Position numbers and translations under genes: made by a program. This document shows, in pieces, positions 12,101 to 23,549 of a DNA stretch of 64,000 bases. How positions within the stretch are numbered: position 1 is the first letter of the stretch; each line of letters starts with the position of its first letter. Source of the DNA: Marsupella aquatica (Eukaryota; Marchantiophyta); NCBI GenBank assembly GCA_973895155.1, contig OZ316897.1, forward strand, positions 22,878,001-22,942,000. The letters are read 5' to 3'. The notes beneath the pieces are model-generated. The model ran no database searches and had not been told where the DNA came from. It saw nothing but the letters and a program-made list of their open reading frames with translations.

Positions 12101-13147
12101 CGCGTTTGAAACACTACAATTCAGGATTCCGGACAGCAAATCAATGTCGCCCAGCGATCAATCCGGGTGGCAAAACGACTCATCAATTACGTGATGACCA
12201 GAGTGGGAGTCCTGATTGGGAGGAGGGTACGTTTCCTAATTTCTATAGGTCACAAATCCGCATACGACATCTGCCGAGCGAGGAGTGAAAGCAGATTCCA
12301 ATAGGAAGGTTCTCATCACTTTCATCAGGGGCCATTCCTCAATTCTTCTGCATTGGTGAGCTATTACATCATTCCTGCTTCCAAGTCACTCACTTGCGGG
12401 CTGCTATTTGCCTGCGGTGGTTGAATCACAGCGATTGACCAATTCACCTCTGCCATCTGAACTATGGGCTACGTCAGTTGCAGAACGGACACTTGTAACC
12501 GTAAAACCGGCGGCTTGGATGGCCAATCTCAGCGAAAGTTTTGTGAATTTCACGCGGCGGGAGATCTCGTGACGCCAGAGAGATCGATTGATCCAGTTGA
12601 GTTTAGATTCAGATCAGGGGGGAATTGGATGCAATCCATCCCCACCAAGCCGAAATGGGTGACACGGGAGGGACTCGCCCATGTCGTCCCCTGAAATCCG
12701 CAGATCTTCTCTCTGCTGATTTTCCCAATCTCACAAACGAATGAGTCCATTTCCGTGTGAAACCTGCGAAAGGACCTACTGCTACACACTGCATTATCCA
12801 TTCGATCAAAATCTGCGGCCCGTAACGCTCCGTGTGGGCCAAAAGGAACGAATCCTCATCTGATGAGACGTTGCAGACACTCCTGAAACCGAATCGCTTG
12901 GAATTCGCAGCTACGGAAGAAGAGAGTAGATGAATGAGAGGCGAGCAAGAGAAGAAGATGGGAATAGATACGAACCATGAAACTTACCGAAGGAAGACCG
13001 CTGGAAGTGGAAGGAGATGATGTGAAAGTTGTTGACGATCATTAGGAAGGAGAGAAAAGCTAGCATCGCGGCAGCCCACATGCCGGCGCTCTTAGACGTC
13101 AGCCAGCGGACCTGCCGCAGCCAGTTCTTACTTGACTGCTTTCTCAT
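9186..13147 (-). CDS. MUCI70: DUF616 Golgi glycosyltransferase-like protein (MUCI70-like), complete
   Basis: Ten exons on the minus strand, 5' to 3': 13147-12988, 12910-12764, 11996-11667, 11497-11275, 11114-11005, 10859-10660, 10478-10375, 9903-9716, 9614-9412 and 9260-9186 (stop). All nine junction phases fit, giving 579 residues, which is the family's usual length. The start is the ATG at 13147-13145. Residues about 22-45 form one N-terminal membrane anchor, as in type II Golgi enzymes. The DUF616 core runs from about 210 to the C-terminus: CPVCYLPVEQ, REDMAVHCGFVKG, GFDISDEDRAEM, LQQPKNISEEARKN, MFIDEETG, SLWVDGKLEL, DVFVEAEANKAAGKYDN, IIREHTPVTNLF, WFNEVDRFTSRDQLSF and NMFLDCERRNFVVQ. 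Arabidopsis MUCI70/RGGAT1 adds galacturonic acid to rhamnogalacturonan I. TOD1, reported as a ceramidase, shares the domain, so the exact activity here is inferred. Confidence 0.95.
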
Positions 13148-13265
13148 TTCTTCTTCTTCTTCGTCTCCTCCATCATTTCTCCCTTCCCTTCTGTCCCTTC
13201 TCGCTTCCCTTCCTGACTTCACTTCACTTCTCTCACTTACCGTCTCTTCTCTTCTCCTCTCCTCA
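13148..13265 (-). promoter_or_regulatory. GA-rich 5' leader or promoter of the DUF616 gene
   Basis: Read on the minus strand, the bases just upstream of the ATG are nearly pure GA/GAA repeats (AAGAAGAAGAAATG at the start codon). Plant 5' leaders and core promoters often carry such GAGA tracts. No TATA box was fixed. Confidence 0.45.
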
Positions 13266-14210
13266 CCACTATGGCCCTACTTCTCCTGCTGCGCTGCAGA
13301 TGCTCACAACTCGTCCTCCTTCTAGGCCTGGCCGCAACCACCGGAGCAAATGCTCACTACAGTCTTTCCACCAACAGCCCCTCCTCTCCTCCTCCTCGTC
13401 CTCCTCCCCTTCCGTCTCGCTTTTTCTTCCGGTGCATGCTCGCTGCAACATCAACATCAACAACAGCTCCTGTTGCAACGACGTCGACTCCATCTATTTC
13501 CTTCCGGCCTGGCCATTCCTCCCCTCCTCTCTCGAACCCTCACTCCTCTCCTTTCTCAACAACACTCCTTTGCTTTGCTTTTCGCTGGAATCACAAACTC
13601 AGCTTCCGAACAGTACGGGACAATGATATTAATGATGGTGACGATCTTCCGCAATTACCGCCCCTATACCTTTTCCCCGGCGCTCGCCTTTCCTTCTTCC
13701 GCTTCGTCCGCTTCTGCTTGGCTCCCGCATGAGCACCATCCCTCTCTCCTCGTCAATTACGTTAGCAGAACCCGAACCGGATGACGCTGGTGTGGTCGTT
13801 GTTGTTGTAGACAATCGTCACTCTCTCCTCTTCAATTACACTAGAAGAACCCGAAGCGAATCGCGCTGTTGGGTGCTGTTGCTGCTGTTGTCTCGTTATT
13901 GTTGCAACCGACGCAGGTACTGTTTCAGTAGTTCAAAATGAGGATGAATGAATTGAATGACTGTCCACGCGGGGGACCAAAAAGGCACACGGAGTGCACG
14001 AGCGACCGACGACTGTGTCCAACCGGACGGCAAACAGACCAACTCATACGCAGCAGAGCAAAGCGAAGCAAAGCAAAGCCAAGCACACCGAAACGAAACA
14101 AAGCACGCTCTACAGTCACAAAAGGCTACCAACGTAATGGAATCGAATCAAAGCCAGCCAACAAAGTCGCCCACAAAGTGCGCCCGATCGATAAATTTAT
14201 CCCAGGCCCC
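13266..14210. other. CT-rich, low-complexity upstream region
   Basis: Pyrimidine- and trinucleotide-rich DNA with CTCCTC, GTTGTTGTTG and TGCTGTTGCTGC runs. Overlapping ORFs in several frames on both strands are low-complexity Ser/Pro/Leu peptides and show no family signal. Confidence 0.5.
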
Positions 14211-14244
14211 TTCCCTTCCCTTCCCTTCCCTTCCCTTCCCTTCC
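14211..14244. repeat. (TTCCC)n microsatellite, about 7 units
   Basis: Perfect pentamer repeats TTCCC run to 14244, followed by a short TTTGCC run. Confidence 0.9.
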
Positions 14245-14453
14245 ATTTGCCTTTGCCTTTTGCCCGCTGCCTTGCCTTTCTCCTCGGCCTTGCCCCAAAC
14301 CACTTCTATCTACTCTAGCATATATACATATATACCTCAATCATGCGCGCTGCTGACCCAACTCTCATGATCACCGGGCGGGCGGGCACTCGGGCAGCCG
14401 GCACTCGGAGCTCGCAGTACCATAGTCGGGCACGGGTATGGGTATGGGGCAGG

Positions 14454-14615
14454 CACTCGGCAAGGGCAACTAAACAAAGCCCAGCGAACAGGCCCTGGGC
14501 AGGGCTGCACTCGGCAAGGGCAACGAAACAAGCCAGCGAACAGGCCATGGGCAGGCAGTCGGCAAGGTCAAGGAAACGAAACGAAACGATACGAAACAAG
14601 CCAGCGAACAGGCCA
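14454..14615. repeat. Three tandem copies of a GC-rich unit of about 50 bp
   Basis: Units start near 14454, 14508 and 14556 with CASTCGGCAAGG and end in CCAGCGAACAGGCC. The third is expanded by a (GAAAC)n run. Confidence 0.75.
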
Positions 14616-16554
14616 GGCCAAGACGGGCTGGGCTGCTGCCCACACACTCTCATCAGAATCTTGTGCTTCCTCCGGCTTGGTCGGGCCTGCCTGCCTGCCT
14701 ACCTGCCCGTCTGCCCGCTCGCGTGCCTGCCGGTTCCGGTACTGTACGGCTGATCACACGGGAAACTCGGATCCAGTGCAGTAATAATAAGGTTCTGCTT
14801 AGTTGTCTCGCAAGGAATGTTACTTCGCGGCAAGCAAACAAAGTAACAAACACCCAATATAGATGGCAGTTTCTCGACTTCCACTACAGTAGTACTGGCA
14901 CAAACAAAAACGTTTACTGGTGCCCATAAAGAATACTTGACGAATGTCAAGATCTGGACCGTCGATATTAATAACACTGGCCTGTGGGAATTTCGGTCAT
15001 ACTATACTTTCTGTTTCCCACTCGAAGAGTAATGTCATTCATCCAGTAGCTTTCCTTTTGCAAGCCACTGGGTGGGGAACAACTGACGGTAGCGAGTTGG
15101 ACGGTGCGAAAATAAAATTGCTCTGCCAGTGTAATCCTTTGGGGCTATTATTACTTTCCAGTTAAAAGCTCTTCTTTCTCATTGACATAAACATAAGCAA
15201 AGAATCTAATAACGGACATTATGGACCGTGAAATACGAAGGCTCGAGCTTGATTGCCCATAATTCTATGCTAACAGATCATTGACACTCAAAGGTCCTTT
15301 ATCCTGAGTGGACAAAAAGTCTCATAGGGACAACTTTTCTCAATAAAGACACTGCTAATCACGAAGGAGTTAGTCAGTTAGACCTGTTAGAACCTAGCAC
15401 ATTGGTTTTTCTCGTTAGTTGAGCTTACTTGAAGAATATGTTTTTTTGGAACTCGGGGTTATCAAATGCTGTAAAGGTTCCCCATATCCAATCTGGACGC
15501 ACTAGGCCTGGCAGGGTGGGATAGGGATGGCGGGCAGACCCGTAATAAGCACCAAAAGTGACCTTTGTCGAAAGGATCTCTCGTCAAGGATAATATATTC
15601 TGGGGGCGTGTCCCAGGCGTCGATTCAGGATCTGACGGGTGCCATCTGAGAGGTAAGGAATAGCGTTTATTTACGTGTTGCCTTGAAAACGAAATAGCGT
15701 GATGTTGATAATGAACGGGGACGGTTGGGACGGTGCACGAGGTTGGTGGTGCCCACCATCAACCGTACCGGTAGGTTCGGTGGTCGAGGCCGGGCCAGGT
15801 CCGATCCGCAGCTTTGTGGAGGTAACCAAGAAGCGTTGAATCAGCACCGGTAACTAGATACCGGCCACCGGGATGGACAACCGGGAAATAGTACAGTCAT
15901 CGCTGTACAATAGGGGCATTAGCGGTTGGATACGCGGGGGCCGTCGATCCGATCTGAACGAAGTCCGCATGTCCGTCGATTGGTCCAGTCGCCGACCTTG
16001 GACTTTAACCCATGCCCGTTGACGTTGAGTACTTTTACAGAAAGCTCGCCCAGTAAATGAAATAAGTTCCTTGCAAGACAAACCAAACAAAAAACTTGAA
16101 GCAAATGTTTTGAGCGTTTTCTAACACAGAGTTATTGGACGGGCCATAAAACCTAAACCGTGATGGGGTCCAAGGTATTATCTCAGGTTATTTTAACAAA
16201 TCTTAATGAGACCCCATGTGGGACTAACCTTTACACGTACATTAAAGATGTTGTTCTACTATATGGCAAAACCCTTTACGACTTTCTCAAGTGATTTTTT
16301 TCAATGACAATTTTCTTTCGGTCTTTTCTATTTCAGTTTTATTCAGCGTCAACCCTGGGAGAGGGGGAACAGCAGTGACAAAAAGCAATAGCACAATGAC
16401 ACTTATTCTTGACGTGTGCATTGTTGGTGTTCATTCTTATGTCCTTTTCATGAGTAAAATTATACCATAGCACTTTATTTTCAATAAACAGTCACTATAC
16501 TCCATTTTTTTTTATTTTTTTTTTTATTTTTTTTACAATCTATAGTTCATGTTA
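14616..16554. other. Intergenic, no gene supported
   Basis: Includes a (CCTG)-rich stretch at 14683-14730 and a GC-rich block at 15480-16080 with short self-complementary pieces such as GGTTGGTGGTGCCCACCATC. A T-rich tract ends it. No coding sequence was recognised. Confidence 0.4.
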
Positions 16555-16671
16555 GGTTATTGCATTCAATTCCTCGGTCACCATATGCTTTCTGGTTATT
16601 GCATTCATTTTCTGGGTCACCGTATACTTTTGGTTATTGCATTCATTTTCTCGGTCACCATATACTTTCTA
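16555..16671. repeat. Three tandem copies of a 38-39-bp unit
   Basis: Copies begin at 16555, 16594 and 16632 with GGTTATTGCATTCA and share CGGTCACCATATRCTTT. They are about 90% alike. Confidence 0.85.
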
Positions 16672-17032
16672 AGGTTCTTTTTATGAGGGCCCACCACCAA
16701 ATCATATAAAGAGACCCCCAACCCATATTCCATGACAGAGGGTTGACCTTGACATCCCATGAATGCAGTCTTACACTATCCTAAGGAATAATACAGGCTA
16801 GATATTAGTCCAAACTTTTCATATAAATATATCTCTATATGCAGTATTAGTATTTTAGTAGTCCATATATGGTAGAGTAAAATTTTTACTTAATTGTGTA
16901 CATCACTATTAATGGTAATAAACATGAATCACAATAATAATACAAGGACAAGTGATCCATCACACAATTGATTTTAAAATTCTCCATCCTCAAGTCAAAA
17001 TGATCTAATTATTTGATAACTAAGTTTTTTAA

Positions 17033-17343
17033 TGTAAGAAATTGTCGGTTCCAGACTAGACAACAATGTGGAAACATGAGAGAGACTCAATCAGACGCTA
17101 CATCGACGAGACACCCCGAATGGAGAAAATCCTGAAGGTTCCATAGCAAATGGGAGTACATGTGAAGAATGAGAGAGAGAATGTTCTCCCTCCAACCTAT
17201 ACCCCCCAAGGGGGCCAAGATGAGTGGGCCTAAACTATGCGGATCTTATTCTAATGTAATTCAAGGTTAGCTAACCCTAGTAAGGCCAAACTAACTAAGC
17301 CAGGAACTCTAACTAAGCCGGGAACTTGAGTCAATTCTTAACA
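17033..17343 (+). mobile_element. Solo LTR copy 1, 311 bp
   Basis: The block runs from TGTAAGAAATTGTCGG to CAATTCTTAACA, so it has TG...CA ends. It aligns along its whole length to 30985-31289; shared blocks include AACATGAGAG, ATGGAGAAA, CCTCCAACCTATACCCCCCA and GTCAATTCYTAACA. Flanking pentamers are TTTAA and TCTAA, a one-mismatch target duplication. No internal retrotransposon region or partner LTR lies next to it, so it is best read as a solo LTR. Orientation is assumed. Confidence 0.75.
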
Positions 17344-18377
17344 TCTAATATATTGTAAAGGTCGTTAATGGACCTCTTCAAAATATCGGAATGGTAACAT
17401 TTCACGATTTGATGGCCCATTAGATTCAAAAACTCCCTGAGCATTGTGCTCAAACAAACACTCAAGTGGCACTATATTCCAACAATGCATTCTGTTCAAA
17501 TTGAGATTAAATGATTTCCACAACGTCCCCTTGGACGTTCTGTTTAGGAATGTGCTTTCAATTCAATCGGACAATGTCACTTCTTCAATTAAAACTTCCT
17601 GACAAGTGTTACTTTGGCAAGTAGAGTCCCCGGATACTCTATTGGAACCACTTTTTTCAAGTGAAGCCCACATTTTCCCAAGAAGCCCTTTTGCATTTTC
17701 CAATAGAATGGCCAGGTGTTCCATTTTGAGTAAGATGGTAGCATGCTCACCTGCTAAACTTGTTGGTTGTTATTCTGTCACTCTGCCCCTAATACACCAA
17801 TGGGGTTCCACAATACTACCTGTGCCTTGAGATTCTCTTGCCTTAGCCACCCCGCCAACCTCGCTTGTTTGCTATATGACCAAGCCTTAATCTACTTAAT
17901 GACATCAAAGTTTTTGTTTCACTAAAATTAGCGTGTCGGCAATGAATGGAGATGACAAAAAATGTTTACCCTTTTGACATATGGGAATTCTTTGTGAGAG
18001 GTTTGAAAATTCTAAAGGCAATCAAGAGAAATGTTTTGGAAATGGCCTCATTTCCCTTCATGTTCGTTGTGAGCACATACTAAACCCTTGGCAAGAGCCC
18101 AGGTACTGGCCAGCATATGGTGCAATCCATCTTACCTGCTCAGAATGCCCAATTCTTTTAGTGATAATTGAATTTTGATGTACTTCATGAGGGCTTGCTC
18201 TTTGTTTTTTCATTTGATAGTAGGAGCCACACCCTTTACTTATTTTAGGTATTTAATTTTCACAAGTTCAATCACACCCTTAGGTGTTTCAATTAATTTA
18301 TTTGTTTTGGGTAGTGCGAGAGTTTTTTAGAATGTTCTATACTTTGCATCATTGTTATAGAAAACTACCAAACATGC
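17344..18377. other. Intergenic, no gene supported
   Basis: AT-rich, with short open frames only. Nothing recognisable as an exon. Confidence 0.4.
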
Positions 18378-18442
18378 AATGCATCTGGCATGACTCGAAC
18401 TAGGTACATCCTGTTCCCACACTGGAGTCCTAACCATTCGGA
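18378..18442 (-). repeat. tRNA-related fragment, possible SINE head
   Basis: On the minus strand ATGGTTAGGACTCC resembles a tRNA A-box region. AGTTCGAGTC, about 30 bases further on (18392-18401 on the plus strand), matches the B-box pattern. The arms do not fold into a proper cloverleaf by eye, so I do not call a functional tRNA. Confidence 0.35.
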
Positions 18443-19299
18443 TGGGAATGAATTTTTCCATGACTTAGTTAGTTTTTAACCTTAGTGAAAATACACACGA
18501 TTGTGCTAAGTGAGCCTGTAAGTTCCTCTCTAAAAAGTACAGCCACATAATATTTATTCATCCTTACCATTACTTGTAATTATTACTTTCATTTTCAATA
18601 TATACACATTACACAATATTCATTCATCACTAGCATTAATTGTCACTATTGTTTGCATTGGAAAGTACTTGCACTAATGACAGTAAGCTTTGCTTTACTA
18701 AGATTATTGATATCACTAATCACTACTACATATTTGGCCTTTTTGCAAAGGCAATTTAGTCGCACCAAAATGCCATACGAGACACTGTCCATCGCTCACT
18801 TTAGAATTGATCACGCATCTCAATTAGCGATGCAAATGACATTGCAACTCCAATTTGCGATGTGTAACCCATCTCAAATTGCAAATTACTTGTGACGCTT
18901 TATGAATTGCAAATGTTTTGCAACATCATCTCCATTCAGCCCGTTTGCGAACATTTTGCCATCGCACATCTTCTGCGATCCTAGTAACCTCAAACATTTT
19001 GCGAGTCACCGGCCCTCGCTCGGAGCATTGTGAAACATTTTTTATCGCAAGTTTGCAAACATTATTGAATGGAAAATTTGTGAACCAATTAATATTGCAA
19101 TATCATCCCGACTTAGGCAACAAATTGTGCGATGAAGTATGGCTCGCAAATTTACGATGCGGGTTAATTTGCAAGAGTGCAAGGGTATGGGAATGGAAAG
19201 TAGCAAATGTTATAAGATTGGAAAAGGTTAGCGAAGGTATTGCAAAGGAAACATATTCGCAAAATGGGTCGCAAAGTTAATAAGGGATGTTGAAGGTAA

Positions 19300-20130
19300 T
19301 TTAGGAGAAAAAAGGGGATGGGCCAAGTGAGGGAGGATGGAGGGACAAGGGTAGGAGGGAGAAAGGGGACGGTTGGGGTACAAGGAAAGGAGGGAGAAAG
19401 GAGGAAGGTGCGCCAATATAGGGAAGGCCGGTATATAGGTAAGAGGAAGAAGGGGGGTGAGATGCAAGGAAACGAGGGAGGAAAGAGGGTATAGGCAAGG
19501 TAAGAGGGAGAAATTAAGGAGCCAGGGTGGGACAAGGAAGGGAGGGAGGGAAAAGGAAAAGACGGAGGAGGGAAGAGGGAAGAGGGTTGGCCAATTAACA
19601 TAGGTAAGAGGGAGAAAGGGTTTGGAACAAGGAAAGGAGGGAGGGAAAGAGGGAGGAAGGAGGAGGGTTGGCCAATTAATTTAGGTAAGAGGGAGAAAGG
19701 GTTTGGGACAAGGAAAGGAGGGAGGAAGGAGTTTGGGTATATATAGGTAAGAGGAAGAAATTAAGGGTCCAGGATGGGACAAGGAAGCAAGGGAAGGGGA
19801 AGGAGGAGGGTGGGCCATGAATTTGGGTACAGGGATGAGGGGGTGGGACAAGGAAAGGATGGGGCAGGTTGGAGGGACAAGTTAGGGAGGGCCGGTATAG
19901 GTACTTAAGAGGGATCAAGGGGGTGGGACAAGGAAAGAAGAGAGGGGTGGGACAAGTTAGGGAGGGTCAGTTTAGGTAAGAGGGAGAAAGGGTTTTGGAC
20001 AAGGAAAGGAGACGGAGGGAGGATGTATATAATTATATATATGAGGGAGAAAACTAAGGATCCAGGGTTTAGGTTAAGAGAGGGAAAAGGAAAGGGGGGT
20101 TTAGGGAGAAAGGAGGTGTGTCAAGGAAAG
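19300..20130. repeat. Purine-rich minisatellite inside the CACTA element
   Basis: Diverged units carry AGGTAAGAGGGAGAAA, GGGACAAGGAAAGGAGGGAG and GGAAGAGGGTTGGCCAATTAA-type blocks, almost all purine on the plus strand. The minus strand therefore shows spurious Pro/Ser/Leu ORFs. Confidence 0.75.
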
Positions 20131-20659
20131 GAGAAAGGAGAAAGAGTACAAGTAGCATGAGTTATCATAACACAAAGTCTAGCAAAAGGTGTGGAGACAT
20201 GGAGTTTATGGTTTAGAGTATAGCAATGACATTTCAAAATGACATGATCAATTCACAAATGCACATGAATATATCTCCAACAAAGAAGACAGAAATCATC
20301 ATAAATATGAATCCAATGATAGGAATTGGCATCACTATATATCCGCATAATATACATATCTCTCATTCTTAGTCCAGATCCTCATCAAGGGGGGACACAA
20401 CCATATCTAAAAGTAGGAGGGAAAATTGTACACAACTCAAGTTGCAATGCTTCTTTTACCCCAAGTTGTGGGCGCCTAAAAATATATATATATTTGCCAA
20501 AATATATATGTCAAATGAAAAACAAAACCACACCAATGACCAATACATACACCTTGTACCTTTCAGATGCCCAAGCTCCCACAATGCCTATGCATTTGTC
20601 AAAATCCACCAAAGTAATGGTCACCCTGCATCATATATATTATGTTCCCCTCCTATGTT

Positions 20660-21220
20660 AGCATAACATCCAAACACCAAGCCCTTCTTACCCTCAAAAG
20701 TTACCATAAACCCTAAATGCCAAAGCCGAGGGTCTTATCCTCCTAAATTAACATAATCTGACCCTAAACCCTCACCACTTAAGCCCTGCTATGTTCATGT
20801 AAAGAGCAAATGCCAAAACCCCTCTTACCCTCCTAAATTACCAAAAATTCACATGCCAAATCTCTCTTACCATATGTTAGTACCCAATGCCAAAGCCAAG
20901 GTCTCACCCTCCAAATTTACCTTCAGACCCTTAACTCTAAACCCTTAAGCCCTCCTATGTTCCCTCTAAAATAACAAATGCCAAAATCCAAACCCCAAAC
21001 TCCAAACCTCTTATCTTTCTATGTTTCGTCGTGCTAATTAACTATTTTCCATGTATTACCATATTCAAACAAACCCAGATAGTTTATCTCTCCTAAATTG
21101 ACCATAATCTCAAACAACAGTAGGATACACCATCCTTCATATCCCTCCAACCTTAAAACCCCTCCTACATACCTTAGCTTATTAGTCTTAACACTTATAC
21201 ACCCGCTTAAGTATACCCCC
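20660..21220. repeat. Degenerate direct repeats in the CACTA element
   Basis: Repeated blocks of the type CAAATGCCAAARCC, CTTACCCTCCTAAATTACCA and CCCTAAACCCT recur at intervals of about 60-100 bases. They are strongly diverged. Confidence 0.55.
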
Positions 21221-21487
21221 ACCTTAATTCAAAATTCAAATTCGCACGTAATGGGTGCGAGTAGAACGTCTTTGCAATCTCAGGTGGAAACCTCGTTGGG
21301 AACAGTATTCCTTTGCAAATGGAGGAATTTGCAATGCTTTTTGCAAAAGGTTCTGCATCGCAAGTTGAGATGCGTAGAGTTTTGCAAGCCCTATCTCTAT
21401 TGACCCTTATGAATCCCGAGCGCGGAACCGCCAGGATCTAGTGCATTTTTTCATTGGTCGAGCAAAGGTTAGGGTGTGGGCGGAGCA

Positions 21488-22491
21488 ATGGCGAGCGGAG
21501 GAGGTAGTGCTGGAGGTGATGGAGCTTCTAGTAGCAATGGGGGTAACAGAGGGGGGAGGACCGACTACAGAAGATGGTGGACGAGCACTTTTCCGTGGCA
21601 CAATTGAGAAAATTGGATTTGAACACACCAGCAGGGCTGGGATCATTGAGTGCAATTTTAGGCCAGGCATTGCAATTTGGTATGACTGCAGGGCACGCAG
21701 CAAGGGATGAGTAGGAGAAGAAGGCAACAGAGCAGAAGTCGATTGAGAAGAAGAGGAAGAGAGATTAGAGGGCGAAGGCCGGAGTCCTCTCCCCTCATGC
21801 CCTGGAAAAGAAGAGAAGGAAGAGCGAGACCTGATCAGGAAGCAGAGGGAAGAGCAGAGAAAGAAGGAGGAGGCCAGGAAGAAGCTGCCCTTGATTACTC
21901 TAAAAGAAGAAGGAATTCCAACAGAGCTGGCTTATCTCGGGGCAAAGAGCACAATCAGGCACATTGGGTCGACCAATTTTGCTCGAGGGGTTGAGTGGGG
22001 CAGTGTTTCAAAGGCAGAGCAGAGGCGAGTCATGAATCAAGTAAGGATGCATTTCAAAACGGAGGAGAGATTGACTCACAATCGCTTGCAGAAAAAATTG
22101 GCAATTCTATGTCCCAAGCAAGATACCACGACAGGAAGAAGATCAGAGCTCACTTGAGAGACCTGGAGGAGTACAGAAATCTGCAGCAGCCGCTGCAATT
22201 CGCTGAGAATATCTGGAATGCCTTCTACCAGACTGAGGTGAAGCTCAAAGCAGCCAGGGTCCTCAAGGAATTCACTGAGAAGCTGGCAAAGGCCCAGAAG
22301 GCAAGAGGGGCCGGGAAGTCTGACCGTGACCTGAAAACTATGGAGCAAAAGGTGGCCCAACTCCAACAGGTTGTGCCAGATATCGGCAATCCGCCCAAGA
22401 AATTCCTCAAGGCAGCTGAGCGCATCCAGGAGAAGCCCAACATAACCCACAGGCCTGGTCAAGGTGGCCTCCCCGGCCTCAAGGCAGCATT
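21488..22491 (+). pseudogene. Decayed transposase-accessory-like coding sequence in the CACTA element
   Basis: An ATG at 21488 opens a Gly/Ser-rich peptide that stops early. From about 21710 a charged, coiled-coil-like segment (EKKATEQKSIEKKRKRD) runs with stops. The stretch LPLITLKEEGIPTELAYLGA (near 21884), then WGSVSKAEQRRVMNQVRMHF, must shift frame near 22100 to join ARYHDRKKIRAHLRDLEEY (from about 22114). An open segment then runs to a plausible donor at 22491 (AAF-GTGAGT). The pattern of a W..V.....V...F helix followed by a basic RYHDRKKIR helix recalls the plant En/Spm TnpA-like family (Transposase_24). That link is a guess from layout, not an alignment. Confidence 0.5.
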
Positions 22492-23216
22492 TGTGAGTGC
22501 CTCCCTCTCCTCCCTTCACTCCTTCCTTCTCCAATTCCTGTTTCAAGACATTTGCAATGGCACCCAATTGTTTCCCTTTGCTAGTAAGTAGTTATTGTTG
22601 AACCTGACAAGTCATTTTAGGTCGTGCACACTCGGGTTGGACAAAGTTTTTGGTCGTAACAGAGTTTGTGATGCGTTGCTTCGCAAAATGTTTACAATCA
22701 CTATTATTAATGTTTTTCGGGGAGATTTTATGAAGCACTTGTGAAGCAGCGCGCATCGCAAACAGCTTCGCAAACGTAATCATGCTTCTTTTTGCGAAGG
22801 TATGGGCTTCGCAAATTCAAAAATGAACCTATTTTGAATGTTAAGTTTTGGCCCTTAAGGCCCTTGAGGCCCCAACACCCCCACCCCACCATAACCCTCC
22901 TAAACCCACCTCAACATTTCCTACCCTATACATGATTTTAGGTTTAATGTGGGCCTAATTCCTTGGCTGTTTCCTGTTCTTTTTGCGGGTGTTGATGATG
23001 CATAGTACAAGAAGTACAGGAGGAAGATCACCTCGACAGAAATGGAGGTGGGGTAGAAGCATAGAGAGGAGACTCTACTTTGGCAAGTTGATGAGTTGTT
23101 GGTGAGCCTTTTTACATTTTTGGACCCTTGGCATTCATGATTCGGATTATTGTGAAGACATTTGTAAGGTTAAAGGCAAGCCACTAATTGGTACCCTTTT
23201 GTTTGTGTGGAAGCAG

Positions 23217-23549
23217 GCACCAGAGAGGGATAGTACCTCTGACAAGGAGGGTGACACTGCTAGTAGCGACGAGGAGGATGCGAGCACTGGTCCTGGTAGT
23301 CGTGTCGGGCCCACTAGCAATGGAGACCAGTCTTTTGCATCAGCCCGTGGTAGTGATTCCGGTAGTGCAACATCCCAGGAGGATGAGGATGGAGATGAGG
23401 AGGGGGAGGAGGAGGAGGGGGACCAGGAGGAGGAGGAGAAGGAGGTCCCACAGCCCCCTGCGCAAACCCGCAAGGGCAAGGGCAAGGAGAAAGAGAAGGA
23501 GAAGGCCAAGGGGAAGGAGGCAAGGAGGGGAAGGAAGTCCCCTTTCTAG
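23217..23549 (+). CDS. Acidic and Lys-rich last exon of the CACTA protein
   Basis: After a TTGTGTGGAAGCAG acceptor an open frame runs 110 codons to a TAG. It is Ser/Asp/Glu-rich, then almost pure Glu/Asp/Gly, and ends in a Lys/Gly/Glu tail (KGKGKEKEKEKAKGKE). Such low-complexity charged tails occur in transposon DNA-binding proteins. No domain is recognised and it may be non-functional. Confidence 0.4.
   Translation, partial: APERDSTSDKEGDTASSDEEDASTGPGSRVGPTSNGDQSFASARGSDSGSATSQEDEDGDEEGEEEEGDQEEEEKEVPQPPAQTRKGKGKEKEKEKAKGKEARRGRKSPF

Noticed and set aside
13132-13784. Several overlapping plus-strand ORFs of 98-164 residues
   Set aside because: They read CT-rich low-complexity DNA opposite the GA-rich leader of the DUF616 gene. 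They are Ser/Pro/Leu repeats in all three frames, with no domain.
18378-18442. Possible tRNA gene on the minus strand
   Set aside because: A- and B-box-like parts are present, but the acceptor and anticodon stems do not pair by eye. It is kept only as a tRNA-related fragment.
19164-19918. Minus-strand Pro/Ser/Leu-rich ORFs up to 145 residues
   Set aside because: They are the complement of the purine-rich minisatellite in the CACTA element. Stop codons are rare in such DNA by composition.
22076-22567. 163-residue minus-strand ORF
   Set aside because: It lies opposite the transposase-like plus-strand segment, which has the splice donor and helix pattern. The minus frame is its shadow.
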